Assembly: GCA_045637205.1 (NCBI GenBank)
Contig: JAZTYY010000005.1
Coordinates: 1 to 64,000, forward strand
Direction of reading: 5' to 3'
DNA length: 64,000 nucleotides
Source of the DNA: RGIG4608 sp045637205
GTDB lineage: Bacteria > Bacillota > Clostridia > Oscillospirales > CAG-272
The translations under genes were made by a program, and so were the position numbers. The notes beneath the pieces are model-generated. The model was not told the origin of the DNA. It was given only the letters and a program-made list of their open reading frames with translations, and searched no databases. This document shows positions 8,440-17,381 of the stretch, piece by piece (position 1 is the stretch's first letter; each line of letters opens with the position of its first letter).

Positions 8440-9390
8440 TTACATCAAAAGAGCTGCAGCACCAAGAAGTCCTGCATTATTTTCAAGCTCAGCAATAAGA
8501 ATCGGTACGCGAGGACCCTTTTCTCCTGCATAAATTTCTTTATCCACAAGCTTCTGCAAGGGAACGATAAGATTGTCACCCTGAGCACACACACCGCCAC
8601 CGAGAAGAATAACTTCAGGACGGAATACGTTTGCATAGTTTACAAGTCCGCAAGCAAGGTGTTCAAAATAAGAATCAACTACTTCCTTAGCATAAACGTC
8701 CACGTCAGCATAGTCAAATACCGTCTTTCCACAAACCATGTCAAGTGAGCCACATTCCCACATCTTAGAGTCGGGATGCGCTTCCATTGCTCTCTTTGTA
8801 TCACGGATAAGTGCAGTTGCTGAGCTGTATGCCTCAAAGCAACCCTTTCTTCCGCAAGAGCACTGCTCTCCACCCTTAACAATAACGATATGACCAAGCT
8901 CAGCGCCTGCGCCCATATTACCCTCAACAATCTTGCCGTCGATAATGATACCACCACCAACGCCTGTGCCGAGTGTAATCATAACTGCATTATTGTAGTT
9001 GCGCGCCGCACCGAATTTAACTTCACCAAGAGCTGCAACGTTTGCATCATTGCCAATCTTAACCTTTACTCCACCAAGAAGGCGAGAAAGCTCATCACAA
9101 ATTCTAAAGTTTTCCCAACCAAGATTATTCGCATAAACAACGTTGCCCTCAGCTGAGTCAATCATTCCGGGAGAACCAATACCAAGTCCTTCAACCTGGG
9201 ACACATCAAGTCCTTGACGTGAAAGAAGATCCAAGGCGAGTTTTGCAATATTAGCAGCAACGCCCTTATCCCCCTTCTCTACCTCTGTGGGAGTCTTGTC
9301 ACAAACCAAAATTTCTCCCTTTTCATTAACAATACCGCCCTTAATAAATGTTCCACCAAGGTCGATTCCGATGTAATACTTGTTAGCCAT
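8440..9390 (-). CDS. ROK-family sugar kinase, probably glucokinase
   Basis: This 316-residue cytoplasmic kinase phosphorylates glucose or a related hexose with ATP. It shows the N-terminal phosphate motif DLGGTFIKGG, a NDANVAALGE sugar-binding segment, GTGVGGGIIIDG, an ELGHIVI helix with the zinc His, and the ROK zinc motif CSCGRKGCFEAYSS. This full-length layout is that of clostridial/Bacillus GlcK. AAGGAG lies 8 bases before the third codon (9390) and only 2 before the first (9396), so 9390 is chosen. A second, longer ROK protein sits in the amino-sugar locus. Confidence 0.86.
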   Translation of the reverse strand: MANKYYIGIDLGGTFIKGGIVNEKGEILVCDKTPTEVEKGDKGVAANIAKLALDLLSRQGLDVSQVEGLGIGSPGMIDSAEGNVVYANNLGWENFRICDELSRLLGGVKVKIGNDANVAALGEVKFGAARNYNNAVMITLGTGVGGGIIIDGKIVEGNMGAGAELGHIVIVKGGEQCSCGRKGCFEAYSSATALIRDTKRAMEAHPDSKMWECGSLDMVCGKTVFDYADVDVYAKEVVDSYFEHLACGLVNYANVFRPEVILLGGGVCAQGDNLIVPLQKLVDKEIYAGEKGPRVPILIAELENNAGLLGAAALLM

Positions 9391-9405
9391 AGTCATATCT
9401 CCTTA

Positions 9406-10056
9406 TTATTTCAATTTTTCAAGCTTTGAAGTATGTGCAATAATAATTAACTGTGATTCCTTGCTTAAAGGCAAAGTGGGGTCAAGGTCTATTACAACCT
9501 CATCTCCGCGCTTCATAGCAATGACGTTAATTCCGTATTTTTTTCTAAGATTGAGCTCAATCAAGTTTTTGCCAATCCAATCATCTTTGATTTCAAGCTC
9601 AAGAAGGGACACGTCATCAGAGAGCTCCATAACGTCCACAAATCCCGAAGAGAGCATATTTTTTGCAAGACGAACTCCCGATTCGCGCTCAGGAATAACA
9701 ATTTTGTCAGCGCCAACCTTCAAAAGTATCTTCCCCTGCATATCGTCAGCACACTTTGCAATAACGGTCTTGACACCAAGCTCCTTGCAAAGCATAACCG
9801 CCATAACGTTTGCCTCAAGATTTGTTGCCATTGCAACAATTACAACGTCAACGTTAGCAATTCCAAGCTGACGAAGCACCTCGGGCTCGGTTATATCCGC
9901 ACACTTGCAAAAAGGAATATCTGCAATTGCTGAATTTACTATATTTTCATCAATATCAACTGCCAAAACGTCAGCGCCGTTTTTAACAAGCTCCTTTGCA
10001 ACGGCTAAGCCGTATCTTCCAAGACCAAACACGGCATATGATTTTTTGATACTCAT
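9406..10056 (-). CDS. ktrA: K+ channel regulatory subunit, TrkA/KtrA type
   Basis: This 216-residue cytoplasmic protein has an N-terminal RCK/TrkA-N Rossmann domain (glycine motif GLGRYGLAVA, about residues 11-20) and a C-terminal RCK-C domain (about 135-216). It forms a ring on the membrane subunit encoded just upstream and gates potassium uptake by nucleotide or c-di-AMP binding. The one-domain-pair length matches KtrA rather than the doubled TrkA of enterics. It is translated 16 bases after the channel gene, from an AGAGGA site. Confidence 0.9.
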   Translation of the reverse strand: MSIKKSYAVFGLGRYGLAVAKELVKNGADVLAVDIDENIVNSAIADIPFCKCADITEPEVLRQLGIANVDVVIVAMATNLEANVMAVMLCKELGVKTVIAKCADDMQGKILLKVGADKIVIPERESGVRLAKNMLSSGFVDVMELSDDVSLLELEIKDDWIGKNLIELNLRKKYGINVIAMKRGDEVVIDLDPTLPLSKESQLIIIAHTSKLEKLK

Positions 10057-10072
10057 AAATTAATCCTCTTTT

Positions 10073-11440
10073 CTATCCAACGCTTATATCTTCGGTTGGA
10101 TTCTTTATGTTATTCGACATTCCTTTACCGTATGAAAAAGCAATAGCAAGGGAAATCGGCCCTATTCTGCCAAGATACATCGTACAAATGATGATGATTT
10201 TTCCCCACAAATTCAAAAACGGAGTAAGATTTCGTGTGAGGCCAACCGTGGCGGTTGCACTCACAGTTTCATACAATATGTCAAGCGCAGGAGCATCAGT
10301 CACTGCGGACAAAAGAACCGTTGAAATAAACATAATTGAAAATGACATAACAGTTACCGCAACTGCCTTGCGCGTTACCTGCTTTGATAATGAACGATTG
10401 AAAACCGAAACCTCATTCTTATTAGTTATCAATGCATAAGCAGTAAAAATGAGAACTGCAACCGTTACTGTTTTTATGCCACCGGCAGTTCCCACGGGGG
10501 AGCCGCCAACAAACATAAGCAAAAGTGATATTATAGCACTTGCATTTGTTAAATTCTCTTGTGGTATGCTTGCAAATCCCGCCGTTCTTGTGGTTATTGA
10601 TTGGAATAACGATACCTGAATTTTATCAAAAACGGACATATCTCCAATTGTATTGGGATTGGAATATTCAAAAATAAATATAAGCAACGCGCCACCAAAA
10701 ATCATAATTGCCGTAAAGGTGAGCACGATTTTTGAGTGGAGTGTTAAACGTCTGAAGCATTTGAATTTTTGAACCTTAAAATCCTTTATAACTCTTAAAA
10801 CGTCCCACCACACAATATATCCAAGTCCGCCCAAAACAATGAGCAAGGAGGTCACGATATTTATTATGGGATTGGTCGCGTAGGAGCAAAGGCTGTCCCC
10901 TGCAATAATATCAATTCCGGCATTGCAAAATGCTGAAACCGAGTTAAATATTGATATCCAAATTCCCCCAACACCAAACTCGGGAACAAACACGGTCATA
11001 TAAAGCAATGCGCCAATGCCCTCAACTATAAACGTGCCTATTAACACCTTCTTAACAAACCTTGAAAGCCCCTCAAGAGAGCTGATGTTGAATGCATCGC
11101 TGATAAGACGACTGTCCCTCAATTTCATTTTCTGATTTATGGCAATCGCAATGCCCGAAAGCACCGTTATTATACCAAGACCACCTATTTGAATCAGAAC
11201 AAGCAAAACTATTTGACCAAAGACACTCCACGTGCTAAAGGTAGGCACACTTACAAGCCCTGTAACACATGTTGCTGTTGTGGCTGTAAAAAGCGCGTCA
11301 ATATATGGCACGGGAACACCCGATTTAGTGCTTATGGGTAATGATAAAAGCAAGCTGCCAAGCAATATTGCAACTAAGAAGCTAAGCAATATCAGCTGTG
11401 TAGTGCTTGGTGCCTTTATTCTGTTTTTCACAGATATCAC
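10073..11440 (-). CDS. ktrB: K+ uptake membrane subunit, TrkH/KtrB type
   Basis: This 455-residue polytopic membrane protein of the SKT superfamily imports potassium, often with Na+, in complex with the RCK subunit encoded downstream. Four pore-loop segments with the selectivity glycine are expected; TATCVTGLVS, SAFCNAGID, TRTAGFAS and SATATVGLTR are clearly visible. No ATG fits the start: the frame begins with GTG at 11440, with another GTG three codons later. AAAGGG lies 2-3 bases before the first GTG and about 11 before the second, so the start is uncertain by 9 bases. The upstream gene ends 15 bases away. Confidence 0.92.
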   Translation of the reverse strand: MISVKNRIKAPSTTQLILLSFLVAILLGSLLLSLPISTKSGVPVPYIDALFTATTATCVTGLVSVPTFSTWSVFGQIVLLVLIQIGGLGIITVLSGIAIAINQKMKLRDSRLISDAFNISSLEGLSRFVKKVLIGTFIVEGIGALLYMTVFVPEFGVGGIWISIFNSVSAFCNAGIDIIAGDSLCSYATNPIINIVTSLLIVLGGLGYIVWWDVLRVIKDFKVQKFKCFRRLTLHSKIVLTFTAIMIFGGALLIFIFEYSNPNTIGDMSVFDKIQVSLFQSITTRTAGFASIPQENLTNASAIISLLLMFVGGSPVGTAGGIKTVTVAVLIFTAYALITNKNEVSVFNRSLSKQVTRKAVAVTVMSFSIMFISTVLLSAVTDAPALDILYETVSATATVGLTRNLTPFLNLWGKIIIICTMYLGRIGPISLAIAFSYGKGMSNNIKNPTEDISVG

Positions 11441-11455
11441 TTCCCTTTAATCATT

Positions 11456-12664
11456 TTATTTGTTTGCATTAGGATCCATATCAACTTCCTTCATTTCATC
11501 AAGTGATTGATATTTTTCCTGATAATAGTTTTCGTGTGTAACAGTTACATCTGATGGATTTTCAACATCAAGCACAATAACCGTGCATCCGCGCTGATAT
11601 CCCTTGCTTCCTATATCGCCATATGCCATATAGTCGATACTGTAGCCGTATGAGAATTTAACTCCCTTATATTCCATAACGAAGTTATTAAAGTGATCGT
11701 GGCCGTTAAACACGTATTTGGTGTTGCCAAGCTCGATAATCTTTTCAAAAAGATTATCCCCAAGACCTGAAGAGTAAACAACGTCACCGGTTTCACCATC
11801 ATTACCCTCAAAGCCGGTAACGTTTTCGGTGTATTCGCGTCCGTTTGCTATGTATTCCTCATATCCCTCCTTAACCTCGGCAAGAGGAATGTGGAAGAAC
11901 ACAAGTGAGGTTTGAGGATTGTATTCAGCAATTACATTTGCATACCAATCAACCTGATCCTGCTTTATGTTGTCATAATTCCAGAAAATAGAGTCGATAA
12001 TTCCACCAAAGAAATCTTGACGTATATATGAATGGCTATCCATCATAAACAAGGTTTGTGTTACTTCACCTGCGGAATTTTTTATATTAATAATGTGGTT
12101 TCCTTCACCCGAAACATTCTCAGGGGAGTGGGTAAACAAGCATCTTTCAAGACTTTCGTCAGCATACATATTCGCAACCTCTTTTCGGTTGTAGAAGTTG
12201 TATGGCTCAGTATCGTGATTGCCAAGAGTAATTGTCCAAGAAACACCGAGATTTTCCATCAAACGAATAAAAATATCGTGCGCGTGTTTGTTGTTGAAGG
12301 TGCCTGACCAAGGCAAAACATAGGCAAAGGAAATATCACCCGTTACAACAACAAGATCGGGGTCCTCAGCTTCAACCATGGCGGCAACTGCATTGACTGC
12401 TTTTTTGTCAGTTTCGGTGCTCCAAATACCGCCGCCAATGTGCACGTCGGTAAGATGAAGAATTTTGAAATCTTCATCAGTAACGAAACACCAGTTTCCA
12501 TTTTCATCGCGTGTGGGAACATTATCCAAAGACGTCTCTCTCTTGAACTGATCAACGTAATTAAGCATTTCATCAAGATTGTTGTTATTAAGCCAGGTTA
12601 TAACACCAATTGTGGCAGCAACAATCAACACAAAAACAAGTATTCCAATAAGAACCTTATCCAT
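11456..12664 (-). CDS. Membrane-anchored calcineurin-like metallophosphoesterase
   Basis: The 402-residue protein has an N-terminal transmembrane anchor (about residues 5-25) and an extracytoplasmic dinuclear-metal phosphoesterase domain. The five family motifs are in order: DVHIGGG, GDISFAY, GNHDTE, FHIPLAE and NGHDHFN. The domain resembles PhoD/PurpleAP-like bacterial phosphoesterases of unknown substrate. AGGATGG precedes the ATG. It has its own promoter and probably carries the potassium-uptake genes in the same transcript, since only 15 bases separate it from ktrB. Confidence 0.87.
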   Translation of the reverse strand: MDKVLIGILVFVLIVAATIGVITWLNNNNLDEMLNYVDQFKRETSLDNVPTRDENGNWCFVTDEDFKILHLTDVHIGGGIWSTETDKKAVNAVAAMVEAEDPDLVVVTGDISFAYVLPWSGTFNNKHAHDIFIRLMENLGVSWTITLGNHDTEPYNFYNRKEVANMYADESLERCLFTHSPENVSGEGNHIINIKNSAGEVTQTLFMMDSHSYIRQDFFGGIIDSIFWNYDNIKQDQVDWYANVIAEYNPQTSLVFFHIPLAEVKEGYEEYIANGREYTENVTGFEGNDGETGDVVYSSGLGDNLFEKIIELGNTKYVFNGHDHFNNFVMEYKGVKFSYGYSIDYMAYGDIGSKGYQRGCTVIVLDVENPSDVTVTHENYYQEKYQSLDEMKEVDMDPNANK

Positions 12665-12715
12665 AAATTGACCATCCTTTACTATATTTGCAATAACAAA
12701 TTTGCATATCAGTTT

Positions 12716-12744
12716 ATTTTATCACATTTTTGATATAATATCAA
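12716..12744 (-). promoter_or_regulatory. Promoter of the metallophosphoesterase gene
   Basis: On the minus strand TTGATA and TAAAAT are spaced 17 bases apart, and a short palindrome overlaps the -35 box. No gene is seen in 12665-12960; the remainder of this 300-base gap is AT-rich and carries only this promoter and the opposing tRNA promoter. Confidence 0.65.
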
Positions 12745-12910
12745 GTATTTTTATTTAATGTAAACAAAATGTTAAAATATATATTACATTTAGCTTTGAT
12801 TAAGCTTGATTATGGTAGCAAAATAATTCAAGCAATATTAAAACGGTTGATTCAAAATCACCCTTTCAAAATAGGCTAAAAATTTTTTTAATTTTTTTCA
12901 AAAAAAGTAT

Positions 12911-12939
12911 TGACAAATTAAATCACTTGTGCTAAAATA
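12911..12939 (+). promoter_or_regulatory. Promoter of the tRNA pair
   Basis: A perfect TTGACA (12911-12916), a 17-base spacer and TAAAAT (12934-12939) lie 27 bases before the first tRNA. Confidence 0.85.
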
Positions 12940-12965
12940 AACAAGTCGCAGATGTGCGGTAATAT

Positions 12966-13042
12966 GGCGGGATAGCTCAGTTGGCTAGAGCAATCGGTTC
13001 ATACCCGATAGGTCATGGGTTCAAGTCCAATTCCCGCTACCA
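12966..13042 (+). tRNA. tRNA-Met(CAT), elongator type
   Basis: It is a 77-base cloverleaf with encoded CCA. The 7-bp acceptor stem opens with a G-T pair. The anticodon stem ATCGG/CCGAT holds loop TTCATAC with anticodon CAT. The stem lacks the three consecutive G-C pairs of initiator tRNA, and the loop context GGTTCATACCC matches elongator Met rather than tRNA-Ile2. The T-stem shows one central G-A mismatch. Confidence 0.95.
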
Positions 13043-13046
13043 TTCT

Positions 13047-13121
13047 GGCCCGTTGGTCAAGCGGTTAAGACACGGCCCTTTCACGGCTGTAACATGGGTT
13101 CGATTCCCGTACGGGTCACCA
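13047..13121 (+). tRNA. tRNA-Glu(TTC)
   Basis: It is a 75-base cloverleaf four bases after tRNA-Met. The acceptor stem GGCCCGT pairs with ACGGGTC, the anticodon loop CTTTCAC carries TTC, the T-loop is TTCGATT, and CCA is encoded. It is co-transcribed with tRNA-Met from the promoter at 12911. Confidence 0.96.
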
Positions 13122-13130
13122 AATGAAAAT

Positions 13131-13176
13131 AGCTTGAACTTTTTTACCATTGGAAAAAGGTTCGGGCTTTTTTGTT
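13131..13176 (+). terminator. Terminator of the tRNA pair
   Basis: A long imperfect stem (about 13132-13148 with 13151-13167, several G-T pairs) is followed by a T run. Confidence 0.78.
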
Positions 13177-13206
13177 TCTTAGAAGAAGTTAAAAAGTATT
13201 AAAAAT

Positions 13207-13239
13207 AGCGGACGGAGTTTTCTCCGTCCGCCATTTTTT
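13207..13239. terminator. Hairpin with GCGGACGGAG stem, left of the nuclease gene
   Basis: A perfect 10-base stem (13208-13217 with 13222-13231) is followed by ATTTTTTA. No gene upstream on this strand obviously needs it after the tRNA terminator. The same stem core (CGGACGGAG/CTCCGTCCG) recurs after the nuclease gene at 17035-17060. No gene is seen in 13240-13463, which carries only a weak promoter (TATAAT at 13327-13332). Confidence 0.7.
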
Positions 13240-13463
13240 AGATATTTTAGGCAGATTAGAATTGTTTATTTTCAGTCGATTTGTAATATTTCTATCATAA
13301 TACTGGAAATATTTTCAGATTTGTGATATAATAAACACCAATCAAGTGTATTAAGTGTCTAATTTGCGACATGTTAACAATACAGATGTATGATATAGAT
13401 CTGTTATAACGAGCAATAGTGATTAATTCGAGGTTATATTAAATTATATGTAGGAGAATATAA

Positions 13464-16400
13464 ATGACAAAAAAATCAAAGAAATATAAAGAAACCACAA
13501 AAACCACTGTATCCGCGCTGAGTAATCCTTTCTCTACTGGAGGCGGAGGAGTGGATTTTGAACATCGTGTTCAGGCCACATTCTTATTGGCATTGTTGGT
13601 AGAAGGTTTTTCACCTTTGCTAAATCTGCCGATAACATCGGTGCTTTTTCAAGCTAAAAGATCAGGATATGATACGGACGATATTGTTTTATTTTCGTCT
13701 TCTGATACATATTCTGCAAAATTAATATGTCAAATCAAGCATGGGATAACTATTACCGAAAATAATAAAACATTTAAGGATGTAATTGCTTCTGCTTGGA
13801 GTGATTTTAATAAACCTACATTTAATAGGCAAACTGATAAAATTGTATTAATTACAGGAGCAGTCGCAAAATCCAATACATTGCGCTTCATATATGATCA
13901 AGCAAATGGTGCGTTAGATGCAAATGATTTTATTAATAGAATATATAGTCCTGGATACTCTAATGATACCAATCGAGAAAAGCTGAATGCTATCAAATCT
14001 CTTTTGAAAAAGGCCCATAATGACCAGGATATTACTGATGAGCAACTGTGGGAATTCTGCAAGGTGTTTACAATTCTTGTTTTTGACTTGGATTATGAGA
14101 GTAGTGTAAATGAATTTCTCATTCACGCATTGATTGCTACAAATTGCAAGGATAACGCCATATCGGTGTGGGCTCAACTTGTTGATCATGCAGCGAGATG
14201 TGATAAAACGGCCGCTCATGTTTCATTAAATAACATTCCGGAGTATGTCAAGCAAAACTTTAAAAATTTATTGTCGATATCCGATTCTATGCCAGAACCT
14301 CTTGATTTTGAAATTGATTCTATCTGGGCAAAATTAGCTTTAATGGGATCTTGGAATGAAAAAAATGATTTTGATAAGAATTTAGTAGAGTCATTTTTAG
14401 GAAAAAGTTATTCAGAAATCCAAAAAATCATACAAGAGAATTCTTTGCAGCCAAACCCAAACGCTTCTTTTTCGCAGGGGTTATGGCACATCAACCATAG
14501 ACGATCAATTGTCAAAATTTGTTCAAAATTTTATTTTGAAAACGATGTCAAGAAATTCTTTGAAATCTCCCAAGAGGTTCTTAAAGAAAAAGATAAACGA
14601 ATTCAAGATAATGGAGATTTTAGTTTGTTAGTTCCAGAATCTGGACCATTTGTACATTCTGAAGCATTAAGAAATGGAATAATACAGGGCCTTGCGATGA
14701 TTTGTAATCTGTCTGGAACACAATTGTCGTGTTCTGCAGAAACAATTAATTTTGAAGCTATAATGTTGATTCGCAATTTGTTCGATGAATCGAACAGTTC
14801 GACATGGATAAGTTTAGATTCACATCTGCCTACTGTTGCTGAAATTCACCCAACAGAATATTTATCTTGTTTGGAGAGACAAATTATTAATACCCCTCAA
14901 AATATAGAATCTTTATTTCCAAAGAATGGCGATAATTTGTTGTTTTCCAGAAATTTTATTTGCTCAATATTGTGGTCTTTGGAAGGCTTGGCGTGGGATG
15001 AAAAATATTTTGTGAAATGTATTAGAATATTAGGACAAATATCAAAATTAAAATTTGACAAAACCAATTCATCCAACACACCAATTAATTCTATCATAAG
15101 CATCATGCTTCCTTGGCATATACAGACTTTAGCAACTAAGGAAAAGCAGAAGAATGCAATTAAAGCATTACAACAAGAATGTCCGGATGTTGCTTGGATA
15201 GTAATCAAAGGATTACTTCCACATGCTACACGCACCACAGGAGGCACACATCAGCCGAGATACATTATTTCCAATTTGCCTAAAGAAGTAAGAACTTCCA
15301 ATGAAGATATTTTAAGTTTGTATCAATATTATTCGCATGTAGCTTTAGGCTTGGCTAAAGCTGATTATTGTAAAATGGTTGATTTGTTATCATATTACGA
15401 TGATATGGACCGTGATACAATCGTAGAGTATCTGTCTTTGATAACAGAACAGGCTGCAGGATGGGATGATTCAAAAAAATATCCATTTTGGAAGGAGCTT
15501 TCTAATCAAAAAGAATGGTTGGTTCATAATACTGAGGATGAATTGGACGACTTTATGATGAAGTTGTTAGAGTCTACTATTGAAAAAGTTGATCCTACTG
15601 ACATTAGGTATATATATAGAAGATTGTATGAACCAGGATATTTTGACTATGATGATGAAGGCGAATTTCAAACAAAATGGCAAGCTAAACGAAAAAAACA
15701 AGAAACTGCAGTTTATGACATATATGTTTTGTACGGAATAGAGTCTGTAGTAGAATTCGCAAAAGAACTCAACAACGAAGGCTGGATTGCTCAAAACTTA
15801 GGTAAGCAACTAAGTGAAGAAGACATAAAATTGCTTTTAAAAATGTGTTATGAAACCAAGTTGAATAAGGAGTTTTTTGCATCAGTAATTTACGGATATA
15901 TAATAACTAATGATTATGATGCGATAACTCAAATGGAATTGGAAACATATAGTTTGGATTATATCTCTTGGGTGCTTTCTTGTCTTCGTCCTTCTATGCG
16001 TTTATTTGAAATTGTCGAAGAATTGTTGAGTGAACAGAGCAATTTGTATTGGGATTCTATCATTATTCCGCGCTTTGGTTTGGATGATGATGTTGATTTG
16101 AACTATGTGTGGAAAAAGTTGGTTGAGCAAAAACGATATACTGCTGCTATTAATCTTTTTGGTATTACCGCTGAAAATTGTAGTATATCTCATGATAAGC
16201 TACAAGAAGTATTAACCCAAGCAGCAATTACTGAAAGCAACGATAGGTTGGACTCTGATGCTGTTAGAAATTTAATTGAACTATTACAGCTGTCGAGAAG
16301 CATAAGCATAGAAGCAATTTCTAATGTGGAACTTATATATTTATCTTGGCTTGATGAATATTCCAAAGTAAAGCCATTAGCCTTGAGATATCGATTAGCA

Positions 16401-16985
16401 AATGAACCAATGTTTTTCTGTGATTTGATAAGACTGTTCTACAAAAAAAGACATTCTGAAACACATGAAGAAAAAATATCCGAGCAGATGGCAAAAAGAC
16501 TTTGGCAAATATTGCACAATTTCTGCGTAATTCCAGGAACAGACTGGGAGGGCAAATACAACGAAAACTGTTTTTGCCAATGGATTGATTATTGCAAGAC
16601 TTGGGCTAAGGCAGAAGATCGAGAAGCTGTAGTGCAGCAAACTATCGGTAATGGCCTCTCATATGCACATAAACTCGAGAATGGTCTTATTGATGACTTT
16701 ATTATGAGAGAACTCAATAAGATTGAAAATGAAGAAATGCGCCGGGGATATAGAATAGGTATTTTCAATCAGCGAGGAGTTAGGTGGATTGATCCCGAGG
16801 GAAAACCAGAATTCCAACTTGCCGAAAAATACAAAGATATGGCAGAATCTGCAGAATCTATAGGATATGCAAAATATGCAGAGATACTTCGTGTAATTTC
16901 AGATGATTATATCAGTGAAGCAAAACACCACATTAGAGAACATCAACTTCAGCAAGAACTTCACAAAAGAGAAAATGACGACTAA
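13464..16985 (+). CDS. Large protein with N-terminal PD-(D/E)XK nuclease-like domain; candidate anti-phage effector
   Basis: The 1173-residue product is not a family I can name. Residues about 25-130 look like a PD-(D/E)XK nuclease of the Mrr/Cap4 (DUF4297-like) kind: a glycine run then a helix with Glu33 (VDFEHRVQA), an acidic strand DTDDIVLF (Asp70-Asp73) and a QIKHG motif (Gln90-Lys92). The rest (about 200-1173) is predominantly helical, resembling HEAT/TPR-type repeats. I see no Walker A motif, so no ATPase or STAND module, no signal peptide and no membrane segment. TAGGAG sits 8 bases before the ATG. Codon use is more AT-rich than the neighbours. It is monocistronic, flanked by similar hairpins and followed by an integrase gene. 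Known Cap4-like nucleases act in phage defence; extending that role here is inference. Confidence 0.7.
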   Translation: MTKKSKKYKETTKTTVSALSNPFSTGGGGVDFEHRVQATFLLALLVEGFSPLLNLPITSVLFQAKRSGYDTDDIVLFSSSDTYSAKLICQIKHGITITENNKTFKDVIASAWSDFNKPTFNRQTDKIVLITGAVAKSNTLRFIYDQANGALDANDFINRIYSPGYSNDTNREKLNAIKSLLKKAHNDQDITDEQLWEFCKVFTILVFDLDYESSVNEFLIHALIATNCKDNAISVWAQLVDHAARCDKTAAHVSLNNIPEYVKQNFKNLLSISDSMPEPLDFEIDSIWAKLALMGSWNEKNDFDKNLVESFLGKSYSEIQKIIQENSLQPNPNASFSQGLWHINHRRSIVKICSKFYFENDVKKFFEISQEVLKEKDKRIQDNGDFSLLVPESGPFVHSEALRNGIIQGLAMICNLSGTQLSCSAETINFEAIMLIRNLFDESNSSTWISLDSHLPTVAEIHPTEYLSCLERQIINTPQNIESLFPKNGDNLLFSRNFICSILWSLEGLAWDEKYFVKCIRILGQISKLKFDKTNSSNTPINSIISIMLPWHIQTLATKEKQKNAIKALQQECPDVAWIVIKGLLPHATRTTGGTHQPRYIISNLPKEVRTSNEDILSLYQYYSHVALGLAKADYCKMVDLLSYYDDMDRDTIVEYLSLITEQAAGWDDSKKYPFWKELSNQKEWLVHNTEDELDDFMMKLLESTIEKVDPTDIRYIYRRLYEPGYFDYDDEGEFQTKWQAKRKKQETAVYDIYVLYGIESVVEFAKELNNEGWIAQNLGKQLSEEDIKLLLKMCYETKLNKEFFASVIYGYIITNDYDAITQMELETYSLDYISWVLSCLRPSMRLFEIVEELLSEQSNLYWDSIIIPRFGLDDDVDLNYVWKKLVEQKRYTAAINLFGITAENCSISHDKLQEVLTQAAITESNDRLDSDAVRNLIELLQLSRSISIEAISNVELIYLSWLDEYSKVKPLALRYRLANEPMFFCDLIRLFYKKRHSETHEEKISEQMAKRLWQILHNFCVIPGTDWEGKYNENCFCQWIDYCKTWAKAEDREAVVQQTIGNGLSYAHKLENGLIDDFIMRELNKIENEEMRRGYRIGIFNQRGVRWIDPEGKPEFQLAEKYKDMAESAESIGYAKYAEILRVISDDYISEAKHHIREHQLQQELHKRENDD

Positions 16986-17033
16986 ATTAATTGCGTAATA
17001 ATAAACGTTGGCTATTTTTGAAGATAATAGAAA

Positions 17034-17070
17034 CAACGGACGGAGACATCTCCGTCCGTTATTTCTTTTC
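17034..17070 (+). terminator. Terminator of the nuclease-like gene
   Basis: A 12-base stem (17035-17046 with 17049-17060) is followed by ATTTCTTTTC. Its core is the same as the hairpin at 13207-13239. The next 100 bases to 17158 are AT-rich with no gene. Confidence 0.78.
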
Positions 17071-17158
17071 GGAACATTCCGAGTAATCGTACGATTATGT
17101 TTTGTTATATATTAAATTATGATAGTTTTGTTTTAGGTGTTTTCATCTTAATTTTGTT

Positions 17159-17311
17159 TTATTGCTTTTCATTTTTGTTGCTTTCGTCACTTGCTTGTCT
17201 TTTCTCTTTTGAAAGTAAATACTCTCTGCATATCGGCAGAAGAATACGTGCAAGTGAATCAAGCTGATACTCAGAAATATCCAAATCATTATTTTGGATA
17301 TTCTTTGCCAT
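17159..17311 (-). CDS. Small integrase-associated protein (50 residues)
   Basis: A 50-codon reading frame lies downstream of the integrase on the same strand. The protein has a helical core (DISEYQLDSLARILLP) and a charged C-terminal tail rich in Lys, Glu and Ser. The phrase YQLDSLAR-LLP, followed by a helix, resembles small proteins I recall next to replication or integration genes of clostridial mobile elements; that match is from memory. GGAGG lies 13 bases before the ATG, somewhat far. It is most likely an accessory gene of the element. Function unknown. Confidence 0.55.
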   Translation of the reverse strand: MAKNIQNNDLDISEYQLDSLARILLPICREYLLSKEKRQASDESNKNEKQ

Positions 17312-17381
17312 AAAACAGTATTAACCTCCTTTCTTAGATGATTCTATATATATTATGATAGATTTGCCTTGAATTCTGCAA

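Noticed and set aside
13100..13121. tRNA-Glu 3' end as attachment site of the integrase
   Set aside because: No second copy of the tRNA end was found up to 20000, and an intact tRNA terminator follows directly.
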